From Eubacteriaceae bacterium (GTDB lineage: Bacteria; Bacillota; Clostridia; Peptostreptococcales; Anaerovoracaceae): 64,000 nucleotides of DNA. The notes beneath the pieces were generated by a model that ran no database searches, was not told where the DNA came from, and saw nothing but the letters and a program-made list of their open reading frames with translations. Position numbers and translations under genes: made by a program. The stretch spans positions 1 to 64,000 of the forward strand of contig CABIWW010000012.1 of assembly GCA_902362435.1 (NCBI GenBank), in the 5' to 3' direction. This document shows, piece by piece, positions 26,915-33,923 of this stretch (position 1 is its first letter; the number at the start of each line of letters is the position of its first letter).

Positions 26915-27118
26915 TTTCATATATTTGTCGGCGTCAGCCGACATAAAGGTTACGCCCCTTTGGTGTTTCATATATTTGTCGATCGGAGATCGACATCAGG
27001 TTACACCCTTGCGGTGTTTCATATATTTGTCGATCGGAGATCGACATCAGGTTACACCCCTGCGGTGTTTCATATATTTGTCGGCGTCAGCCGACATAAA
27101 GGTTATACCCTTGCGGTA
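26915..27118 (-). repeat. Four tandem 51-bp two-hairpin repeats forming the moaD leader
   Basis: Units at 26915-26965, 26966-27016, 27017-27067 and 27068-27118. Each holds one stem of 7-8 pairs and one of 5. In units 1 and 4 the first stem is TGTCGGC/GCCGACA; in units 2 and 3 it is TGTCGATC/GATCGACA, a compensatory change. The second stem is ACACC/GGTGT in two units, ATACC/GGTAT in unit 4 and an ACGCC/GGTGT wobble version in unit 1. The repeats lie entirely between the predicted moaD promoter and its ribosome site. No protein is credible here. Confidence 0.85.
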
Positions 27119-27123
27119 TTTCT

Positions 27124-27129
27124 ATTGTA
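27124..27129 (-). promoter_or_regulatory. Predicted -10 box of the moaD operon
   Basis: TACAAT on the minus strand, just upstream of the repeat leader and downstream of the AOR terminator. The -35 region is weak (TATTTA about 17 bases away). The predicted start falls at the first base or two of the repeat block. Confidence 0.5.
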
Positions 27130-27156
27130 CCATGGATCCGTATTTTTAAATACACC

Positions 27157-27190
27157 AAAACCGGCAAGCACCGATATACCTGCCGGCTTT
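27157..27190 (-). terminator. Terminator downstream of the AOR gene
   Basis: AAAGCCGGCA pairs with TGCCGGTTTT on the minus strand with a 14-base loop; the 3' arm runs into TTTT. It separates the ferredoxin-AOR transcript from the moaD operon. Confidence 0.7.
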
Positions 27191-27242
27191 GTTTCATTCA
27201 GTGATACTCCTTGACACTCCCGGAATACACGCCGCCTGCGCT

Positions 27243-29015
27243 TTACAGTATCGACTGTATGAGCTCCTCAGGCATCGTGCCGTCTTTGTTCCAGCCCATG
27301 ACTTCATAATACTGATCCAGCATATCTTCGAACGCCTCCTGCGGTATTTTCTGTCCCGCAGCCGGACCTTCTCCGCCGAGAGCCTCTCTGATGACACGTT
27401 TAGGCACAGTGTCATCGGCTCTGTTGAAGCCCTCTCTCTGGTTGAACGCTCTGCCTATGTTGAGCACACGTCTTCCGACCTCACCCATCTCTTCAGGCGT
27501 CCATTCCTCACCTGTGATCATTGTCAGCATCTCAGCCATGATCTCGTAAGTGATCGTTCCCCAGAAGTCGCAGATGCACAGTGAGAATTTCACTGCATTG
27601 AATTCACCAAGCTCGTAGACCATCTGTCCTTTTCCCTCTGAAGTATATGGAGGCATTGCAGCAGCAAATACTTCCACGTTAGGCGCATATGCTCTCATGT
27701 GACAGGCACCTCTGTCTGATACTGCGTATGCAAGCGACATCCCCCATGAGCCGCGCGGCTCGTACTGAGGATATTCTAGTCCTTTTACCTGCATCGCGAA
27801 GTCCGTGCCGCCGTATTTCTCGGAGCAGTACTTAGTTCCCCTGCAAAGGTCTGCACCTACGCCTTCCTGTCTTGCTATGAGCTCGACCATCTCTATCATC
27901 TTTTCGGCTTCTCCGAACCTGATGCCGAAATCGTATATGCCCTTTTCAGTCATTTCCATGGCCCATACTATCGTATCTCCTGTACTTATTGTATCGAGTC
28001 CCATGTTGTCGCACACTTCATTGAATTTGACGATATGTTCAGGATCTGTTATCCCTGCATTCGGCCCTGCCACTGCGATAGTCTCGTATTCCGGACCTTC
28101 GCATATAGCATTCCCTATCTTGAGGAAGTTACCGCATCCGAGTCCGCAGCTGCCGCAGCCTCTCTTGCCCTCTCTGTACTGCATCAGCACATCGCCGTTG
28201 TACTTTTCCCATTCAGGATCATTGGCGCTTGAGAAGTTCTTGTACGGTACGATGCCTCCATCTCCGCAGGCCTCCAGGAATGCAGTTGTTCCCGCATCAT
28301 ACACGAAAGTATTATCTTCCTGCAGAACGTCTTCGTGAAGTATCTCGAGTATCCTGTCGGTAGTCTTCTCTATATTCGCTACTTTGACGCCCTTTGTTCC
28401 CTTTATCAGGATCGCTTTCATTTTCTTGGAACCCATTACTGCACCTATGCCGCCTCTTCCTGCCTGCCTGTAGTAATCGGAGTTGATGCACGCCATATTG
28501 CTCAGCTTCTCGCCTGCAGGTCCTATCGACATTATACTGTATTCTATACCGTATTTTTCGGCAAGTATCGCCTCAGCTTCATGCGAGCCAATTCCCCACA
28601 GATCTCCTGCATCCAGGAATTCGACCTTGTCATCTTCTATCACGACATAGCACGGTTCCTCCGATATGCCCTCGAAGATTATCATATCGTACCCTGCGAA
28701 TTTTATCCTGATCCCGGCATGGCCGCCTATCGAGCAGTCGTTCATCGTGCCGGTCGCCGGCGACTTTGCCGCTACCGACAGCTTGCCTGAGCACGGTACG
28801 GGAGTTCCCGTAAGCGGGCCTGTCGTGAGGAACAGCTTGTTCTTTTCACCCAGAGCATCGATACCCGGCTCCAGCTCTTCATACATATATCTTATGGCAA
28901 GGCCCTTCGAGCCTATGTATTTCCTCGCAAAGTCCATTCTGAGAGGCTCTGTGGAGGCCGTTTTTTCTTTTAAGTTTATTCTCAGCACATTGTTCTGATA
29001 TCCAAGCATAGTCAT
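27243..29015 (-). CDS. aor: Tungsten-dependent aldehyde:ferredoxin oxidoreductase
   Basis: 590 residues. AOR enzymes oxidise aldehydes to acids with a tungstopterin cofactor and one 4Fe-4S cluster. The cluster ligands appear as CGSCGLGC (CxxCxxxC) plus a late Cys in CICDFWG. SIMSIGPAGEKLSNMACI and GRGGIGAVMGSKKMKAILIK are pterin-binding blocks of the N-terminal domain. I start at MTMLGYQNN because AGGAGG lies 9 bases upstream. It follows the polyferredoxin gene by 19 bases. The aldehyde substrate is unknown. Confidence 0.95.
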   Translation of the reverse strand: MTMLGYQNNVLRINLKEKTASTEPLRMDFARKYIGSKGLAIRYMYEELEPGIDALGEKNKLFLTTGPLTGTPVPCSGKLSVAAKSPATGTMNDCSIGGHAGIRIKFAGYDMIIFEGISEEPCYVVIEDDKVEFLDAGDLWGIGSHEAEAILAEKYGIEYSIMSIGPAGEKLSNMACINSDYYRQAGRGGIGAVMGSKKMKAILIKGTKGVKVANIEKTTDRILEILHEDVLQEDNTFVYDAGTTAFLEACGDGGIVPYKNFSSANDPEWEKYNGDVLMQYREGKRGCGSCGLGCGNFLKIGNAICEGPEYETIAVAGPNAGITDPEHIVKFNEVCDNMGLDTISTGDTIVWAMEMTEKGIYDFGIRFGEAEKMIEMVELIARQEGVGADLCRGTKYCSEKYGGTDFAMQVKGLEYPQYEPRGSWGMSLAYAVSDRGACHMRAYAPNVEVFAAAMPPYTSEGKGQMVYELGEFNAVKFSLCICDFWGTITYEIMAEMLTMITGEEWTPEEMGEVGRRVLNIGRAFNQREGFNRADDTVPKRVIREALGGEGPAAGQKIPQEAFEDMLDQYYEVMGWNKDGTMPEELIQSIL

Positions 29016-29034
29016 CTTTTTATACCTCCTAAGC

Positions 29035-29421
29035 CTATTCAAAAGTCAGCGCGTTCTGCGGACATGTCTTCACACAGTTCGGATCGCCCTTGCATGTATC
29101 ACATATATACGCCTTGTCGTCTCTTATCCTTACGACTTTCTTAGGACATTTTTCTGCGCATATGCCGCAGCCTGTGCACTTGTCGAAATCTACACTGATA
29201 TATTCGCCCTTGGTTATTGCGCCTGTCGGACAGTTCTTCGCACATATGCCGCAGAGTATGCAGAAATGGTCCGCATATTTCAACGCACCTTTATCGTAAT
29301 ATGTCTCTATGGCTATCCTCGCTTTCGAAGGTATGTATTCGCCCTCCTTATAGGCGGAACAGACCTGCGCACACAGCTGACAGCCTATGCATTTAACTTT
29401 ATCGAACTTAAGTCTTTTCAT
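29035..29421 (-). CDS. Polyferredoxin, electron-transfer partner of AOR
   Basis: 128 residues with four cysteine motifs: CIGCQLCAQVC, CILCGICAKNCP, CTGCGICAEKCP and CDTCKGDPNCVKTCP, enough for up to four 4Fe-4S clusters. It is like the AorB/HycB-type small subunit of bacterial AORs. AAGGAG is 7 bases before the ATG. It is first in the two-gene operon that begins with the candidate riboswitch. Confidence 0.93.
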   Translation of the reverse strand: MKRLKFDKVKCIGCQLCAQVCSAYKEGEYIPSKARIAIETYYDKGALKYADHFCILCGICAKNCPTGAITKGEYISVDFDKCTGCGICAEKCPKKVVRIRDDKAYICDTCKGDPNCVKTCPQNALTFE

Positions 29422-29482
29422 TTTTTACTCCTTCCTGACTCCCAAACAACAACATATGATCCGGAGTTCTGATATCAGGCAT

Positions 29483-29622
29483 AAAAAAAGTGCATCAGAA
29501 ACCCGTCGGAAAAATACTTTTCCTCAAATGAAAGGTTCTCCTTTGCACAATGGCAGGCCGCAAAATCGCTCTCACGACCCTGACGTTCCAGCCGGCAGCT
29601 TGTGTCTGGCGGGAATCGGAGC
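29483..29622 (-). ncRNA. Candidate riboswitch with terminator in the ferredoxin-AOR leader
   Basis: On the minus strand a CTCC (29618-29621) can pair with GGAG (29538-29541), enclosing two stem-loops, CCAG...CTGG and a longer GC-rich one near 29550-29585. The same GGAG is also inside a second fold, GTGCAAAGGAGAACC with GGGTTTCTGATGCAC, which is followed by seven T (29483-29489) and is a good intrinsic terminator. The two folds exclude each other, as in transcription-terminating riboswitches. The place in front of a tungsten enzyme suggests the Moco/Tuco class, but I cannot match its consensus by eye. Confidence 0.55.
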
Positions 29623-29643
29623 AGTATTCGTATCTATATCGGA

Positions 29644-29673
29644 ATTATAACGCATTTTCTGAAAACATGTCAA
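29644..29673 (-). promoter_or_regulatory. Promoter of the ferredoxin-AOR operon
   Basis: TTGACA (29668-29673) and TATAAT (29644-29649), both consensus, 18 bases apart. The leader to the ferredoxin ATG is about 215 nt. Confidence 0.85.
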
Positions 29674-29704
29674 TGATATTTATTTGCTGTATAAAAACAA
29701 CTGT

Positions 29705-30409
29705 TTATACCAGGATCTCACCTTCAACAAATCTGCGAGTCTTATCATCTGATGGATTTTTAAGCATACTCATACACTCTCCGCTCTCTATCACATTCCC
29801 GGCATACATCATTATCACTCTGTCGCACATCCGGGCCGCCTGGGCAAGGTTATGTGTTACTATAACAACAGTTGTATCCTCCTTTGCACGTGTAGAATCC
29901 AGCATATTTTCTATTTCTGATGTCGTATACGGGTCTATGTTGGCAGTCGGTTCATCCAGAAGAAGCATCTTCGGCCTGAATGATAATGCTCTTGCAAGTG
30001 CGACTTTCTGCTTTTCACCGCCGGAAAGCTTCCAGGCATGCTGCTTCCTCAGCTTCTCAAGTCCCAGCTCCGCAAGAAGGAATTCCGCTCTTTTTTCACG
30101 CTCCCGTTTATCGACGCCTCGTATTTTCAAAGGGTATATTATATTTTTTTCTACAGTAGTCGATATCATATACGGAGCCTGGAAAACCATACTTACATCA
30201 TTCTGTGGAAAAGCAATACTGCCGTCATAATAAACAGTTCCTGATGTTTGCGGCAGTATACCGGCTATCACAGAAAGCAGCGTACTTTTTCCCGCCCCGT
30301 TAGGTCCTATGATCGCAGTACTCCTGCCATGCATTATCTCTCCGTATCCTGTATCCAGAACGACTTTATCTCCAAATTCTTTTTTTAAGGAATCAAAAAC
30401 CACATGCAT
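29705..30409 (-). CDS. tupC: Tungstate ABC transporter ATP-binding protein
   Basis: 234 residues with Walker A GPNGAGKSTLL, signature LSGGEKQKVALARAL, Walker B MLLLDEPTA and a switch His (VIVTHNLAQAARM). It is the last gene of tupABC, 5 bases after the permease gene. Confidence 0.94.
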   Translation of the reverse strand: MHVVFDSLKKEFGDKVVLDTGYGEIMHGRSTAIIGPNGAGKSTLLSVIAGILPQTSGTVYYDGSIAFPQNDVSMVFQAPYMISTTVEKNIIYPLKIRGVDKREREKRAEFLLAELGLEKLRKQHAWKLSGGEKQKVALARALSFRPKMLLLDEPTANIDPYTTSEIENMLDSTRAKEDTTVVIVTHNLAQAARMCDRVIMMYAGNVIESGECMSMLKNPSDDKTRRFVEGEILV

Positions 30410-30414
30410 TTATG

Positions 30415-31110
30415 TCACCTGCTCTCCCGTTCCTGAAAATGATACAGCAGTGCATTTATTATAAAAGAAATCGTCAGCAGTATCATTCCAACGGCTATCG
30501 CTCTGTCATAATTCCCCATGCCTTTAAGCTCTGAAATATATGTAGTCATAACACGCGTCTTGCCCTTTATATTCCCTCCGACGATCATCACTGCTCCGAC
30601 CTCGGAGATCGCTCTTCCGAACCCTGTAACAACTGCGGTCGTTATTCCTACACGCATTTCATAAATCAAAAGCTTCAGGCGCTGCACTTTTCCGGCGCCA
30701 AGTGTTTTTCCCAGAGAATCAACTATCTGCGCCTTTTCTTTCACCATATTATATGTAAGCCCCGTTATAATAGGCACAACGAGACAGATCTGCGCTATTA
30801 TCATCGCCGGAACAGTATAATTCAGCTGCAGACTGCCTAATGGTCCTCTTCTCATAAGTATCAGAAAAACCGTAAGTCCCGCTATAACGGGAGGCAGGCT
30901 CATAAATGTATATATGAGCCTGACTATTATCCCTTTTGCTTTGAAATCATATGTCCCTATCAGTATACCCGCAGGGATCCCAGCTACAGCGGCTATGATC
31001 ACTGACGAAAATGAAACGTAAAGCGATAATCCTACTATTTCAAATATCTCAGAATCTGCAGAAAAAATCAGCCGTACCGCTTCTGCTATTCCCTGTCCAA
31101 TAGTATCCAT
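30415..31110 (-). CDS. tupB: Tungstate ABC transporter permease
   Basis: 231 residues and about five or six helices; the EAA-like loop (DSLGKTLGAGKVQRL) and GFGRAISEVGAVMIVGGN are typical of molybdate/tungstate importer permeases. It is between tupA and tupC. Confidence 0.93.
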   Translation of the reverse strand: MDTIGQGIAEAVRLIFSADSEIFEIVGLSLYVSFSSVIIAAVAGIPAGILIGTYDFKAKGIIVRLIYTFMSLPPVIAGLTVFLILMRRGPLGSLQLNYTVPAMIIAQICLVVPIITGLTYNMVKEKAQIVDSLGKTLGAGKVQRLKLLIYEMRVGITTAVVTGFGRAISEVGAVMIVGGNIKGKTRVMTTYISELKGMGNYDRAIAVGMILLTISFIINALLYHFQERESR

Positions 31111-31127
31111 ATTTCAAACCTTTTCTG

Positions 31128-31994
31128 CTATTTAGCGTTCGGCACGAACAGCGCCTGTCCATATTCTTCAACACCGTATTCACCGATCAGCTTCTGTGTT
31201 TCCTTTGAAACGATCCATTTCTGGAATGCCTTTGCTCCATCATGATTGATGTTTTCGTTTTTATCAGGGTTCACACATATAACTCCATACTGGTTGTTCA
31301 GCACCCCGCTTGGATCCTTTTCGCATACGATCTTGAGTGCAGTGTCTCCGCCTACATTGAGCCATGTAGCTCTGTCTGAAAGTGTATATCCTGCTTTTTC
31401 ATCTGTCATAGTGATGACATCGCCCATTCCTGCTGCAGCCTCAACATACCAGTCACCTGACGGCGTCAGACCTGCTTTCTCCCAGATGGATAATTCTTTT
31501 TTATGTGTTCCTGATTCATCAGCTCTTGATACAAATGTCTGCTGCTGTTCCATTATAGCTGTAAATGCTGCAACAGCGTCATCTTTTGCATTTTCACCGA
31601 TAGCTGCAGGATCTGCTTCCGGACCTACAACAACAAAGTCATTGTACATTACGTCCATTCTTCCGTCCTCATCTGCATGTCCGCCTTCTACATACTCTTT
31701 TTCAGCAGCCGGCGAGTGCACCAGCAGCACATCTGCCTCTCCGTTTTCTCCCATCGTCATCGCCTCTCCGGAACCCACAGAGACAACGTCTACAGAGTAA
31801 CCTGATTCCTCCTCGAATACAGGCAGGATCTCATCCAGAAGACCGCTGTCTTTAGTGCTGGTAGTAGTCGCAAGGATTATAGTTCCCTTGCTCTCTGCTT
31901 CATCCTTCTTGTCACTTCCGCATCCTGCCAGTATCGCTGTCATGGACAGTGCCACTGCAAGAACAAGAAATACTGATAAAATTCTCTTTTTCAT
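31128..31994 (-). CDS. tupA: Tungstate-binding lipoprotein
   Basis: 288 residues. A lipoprotein signal peptide ends in the lipobox LAGC (residue about 25). The mature start IILATTTSTKDSGLLDEILP has the TTTS oxyanion motif of TupA, and SRADESGTHKKELSIW is the second ligand region. It captures tungstate for TupBC and thus feeds the AOR cofactor. It is first in the operon, with a long structured leader. Confidence 0.95.
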   Translation of the reverse strand: MKKRILSVFLVLAVALSMTAILAGCGSDKKDEAESKGTIILATTTSTKDSGLLDEILPVFEEESGYSVDVVSVGSGEAMTMGENGEADVLLVHSPAAEKEYVEGGHADEDGRMDVMYNDFVVVGPEADPAAIGENAKDDAVAAFTAIMEQQQTFVSRADESGTHKKELSIWEKAGLTPSGDWYVEAAAGMGDVITMTDEKAGYTLSDRATWLNVGGDTALKIVCEKDPSGVLNNQYGVICVNPDKNENINHDGAKAFQKWIVSKETQKLIGEYGVEEYGQALFVPNAK

Positions 31995-32027
31995 ACTTAC
32001 CTCCGTTTTATGAATAAATAATATCTG

Positions 32028-32049
32028 ATAAACAGCAGCTGCTGTTTAT
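32028..32049 (-). promoter_or_regulatory. 22-bp perfect palindrome in the tupA leader
   Basis: ATAAACAGCAG followed by its exact complement CTGCTGTTTAT, 34 bases before the tupA start. No T run follows, so it is more likely an operator or an RNA hairpin than a terminator. Confidence 0.6.
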
Positions 32050-32142
32050 ATCAACATACTTACTACATAAATCCCACAAAAAAAGGAACATATGTAATAC
32101 AACGTAATGCAGCACTTTTATCTGCCTGCAGAACATCCAGAA

Positions 32143-32180
32143 TAAAAAAAGAATTTTCCGGAATGAAAATTCTTTTTTTT
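32143..32180 (-). terminator. Intrinsic terminator inside the tupA leader (attenuator)
   Basis: GAATTTTC and GAAAATTC pair around CATTCCG-like loop bases, extended by A and T runs on both sides. It lies downstream of the predicted tup promoter and upstream of tupA, so it would stop tup transcription unless antiterminated. It could alternatively end the carboxyltransferase transcript. Confidence 0.75.
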
Positions 32181-32314
32181 ATTATCTTTACATCATTCCT
32201 TTCCATAATGGGAGGCCTGCACGTTTCCATACAAACCCATCGATAAGCACTCCATAGCATTTATACAAGCCTTAGAAACACTTATTCGGAATTATTCATT
32301 TGTCAAATTCTGTT

Positions 32315-32343
32315 TATATAATACCATAACGTTGTTCAAACAA
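32315..32343 (-). promoter_or_regulatory. Predicted tupABC promoter overlapped by an inverted repeat
   Basis: TTGTTT (32338-32343) and TATATA (32315-32320), 17 bases apart. The inverted repeat GTTGTT-CA-AACAAC (32331-32344) covers the -35 box and could be an operator. Confidence 0.5.
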
Positions 32344-32430
32344 CAAGTGTTTTATCACAGTACGATCGTGTCGATTTTACCGTATTATCCTGTGTTCTCC
32401 GGCACTCGTCGTCATTCTGCCGCCCGAAAA

Positions 32431-33786
32431 TCAGAACTTCTGCTGTCCGAAAAACGCTTCTGCGGACTGCGGGAACAGTATATATGCCAGCAGTATCTCT
32501 TCTGTCGGCGCCTTGTCTCCGAGCTCCTTCTTCTTGTTGAAGAATTCCGGTGCAAGTAGATCTGCCGGCCTGCAGTCGATAGGCTCCTCTCCGTCAAGCA
32601 CTTTTTTCTGTATCGCCTTGTTGAACGGTCTTATCGTCCTGCCGTACTCGCCCTTGAGGATGGCTTTCGTCTGCTTGCTGACCATCTTGTAGCGTTCGCC
32701 TGTCATGATGTTGAACACTGCCTGTGTTCCAACGATCTGCGATGACGGCGTCACGAGAGGCGGTTCACCGAGATCTTCACGCACTTTAGGTATTTCTTTG
32801 AGCACGTCCGAAAATCTGTCTTCCATGTTCTGATCCTTCATCTGCACGTACAGGTTCGAGAGCATGCCCCCGGGAACCTGATATCTGAGCGTTTCCGTAT
32901 CGACGTCCATCATCTTGATGTCGATCATGCCCTTCTGTTCGGCATGTCTGCGGAACTCTCTGAAGTATTCGGTCGCTTTGATCATAGCCTTTTCGTTGAG
33001 CTCGACGTTCCTGCCTGCCATTTCCAGCGTCTTGAACATAACTTCCGTCGCAGGCTGGCTCGTACCCATCGCCAGCGGTGAAAGCGCTGTGTCTATGCCG
33101 TCGCATCCGGCATCTATGGCCTTGAGATAGGTCATCGGAGCCACTCCGCTGGTGCAGTGCGAATGCAGCTGTATAGGCACATCGACGGTCTTCTTGAGCA
33201 TCTTTATCAGCTTCTCTGCATCATAAGGCATAAGCAGCCCTGCCATGTCCTTGATGCATATCGAATCTGCGCCCATTTCCTCGAAATCCTTCGCGAGCTT
33301 CTTCCAGTATTTCAATGTATATTTTTTACCGACAGTATATGACATCGCCATCTGCACGTGCGCGCCTTCCTGTTTCGCGGCATTGACTGATCTCTCGAGA
33401 TTCCTCGTATCGTTGAATGCATCGAATATACGGAAAATGTCTATGCCGTTGTCCACGGATTTTCGTATGAATGCGTCCACGACATCGTCCGGATAATGAT
33501 TGTAGCCGAGCAGGTTCTGCCCTCTGAGGAGCATCTGCAGCTTCGTCTTGCGGAATCTCCTGCGCAGCAGCCTGAGTCTCTCCCACGGATCTTCGTTGAG
33601 ATATCTCATGCACACGTCAAAGGTCGCGCCGCCCCAGCACTCGACCGAGTCGTATCCGATCTCGTCCAGCACTGATGCTATCGGCAGCATATCAGAGGTC
33701 CTCATCCTTGTCGCCATCAGCGACTGATGCGCGTCTCGAAGGATCGTCTCTGTGAATTTCACTTTCCCTTTATTCATAAAAATCAT
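32431..33786 (-). CDS. Carboxyltransferase (oxaloacetate decarboxylase alpha / pyruvate carboxylase B-like)
   Basis: 451 residues of the DRE-TIM carboxyltransferase fold: ETILRDAHQSLMATRMRT, ECWGGATFDVCMRYLNEDPW, the metal-binding Lys in SICIKDMAGLL and LHSHCTSGVAPM. It stops after the PYC_OADA helical domain (FNIMTGERYKMV) and has no biotinyl domain, so a separate biotin carrier is needed; none is in the window. GGGAG is 7 bases before the ATG. Decarboxylation of oxaloacetate or transcarboxylation are both possible. Confidence 0.88.
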   Translation of the reverse strand: MIFMNKGKVKFTETILRDAHQSLMATRMRTSDMLPIASVLDEIGYDSVECWGGATFDVCMRYLNEDPWERLRLLRRRFRKTKLQMLLRGQNLLGYNHYPDDVVDAFIRKSVDNGIDIFRIFDAFNDTRNLERSVNAAKQEGAHVQMAMSYTVGKKYTLKYWKKLAKDFEEMGADSICIKDMAGLLMPYDAEKLIKMLKKTVDVPIQLHSHCTSGVAPMTYLKAIDAGCDGIDTALSPLAMGTSQPATEVMFKTLEMAGRNVELNEKAMIKATEYFREFRRHAEQKGMIDIKMMDVDTETLRYQVPGGMLSNLYVQMKDQNMEDRFSDVLKEIPKVREDLGEPPLVTPSSQIVGTQAVFNIMTGERYKMVSKQTKAILKGEYGRTIRPFNKAIQKKVLDGEEPIDCRPADLLAPEFFNKKKELGDKAPTEEILLAYILFPQSAEAFFGQQKF

Positions 33787-33923
33787 ATGATTTCTCCCTT
33801 TTAGCCAGTTAGTAGATTATGCTCATTTTTGATCCAGCTTAGACCAGTTTACTAAATTTTACCCATATTTGCAACTTACATTGTTAAACATATGTCAGGT
33901 TTTTGCATGTATTTTTGTGCGTG

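Larger units (their letters stand above)
31995..32308 (-). promoter_or_regulatory. Long structured leader of tupABC
   Basis: About 315 nt from the predicted start to the tupA ATG. The 5' part can fold (ATGGG with CCCAT around a GTTT/AAAC hairpin, near 32215-32245) and is followed by the terminator at 32143-32180 and a palindrome at 32028-32049. This arrangement suggests regulated read-through; the signal is unknown, tungstate or tungsten cofactor being the natural guess. Confidence 0.5.

Noticed and set aside
26925..27149. Repetitive plus-strand open frame over the moaD leader repeats
   Set aside because: It arises from the 51-bp repeat length being a multiple of three; the compensatory stem changes point to RNA.
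29550..29585. GGGTCGTGAGAG in the AOR leader looked like a ZTP riboswitch segment
   Set aside because: The paired downstream core (CCGCCTGGGCA-like) is absent and the gene context does not fit.
32063..32260. 65-codon minus-strand frame in the tupA leader
   Set aside because: It runs through the terminator stem and has no ribosome site; treated as leader RNA.
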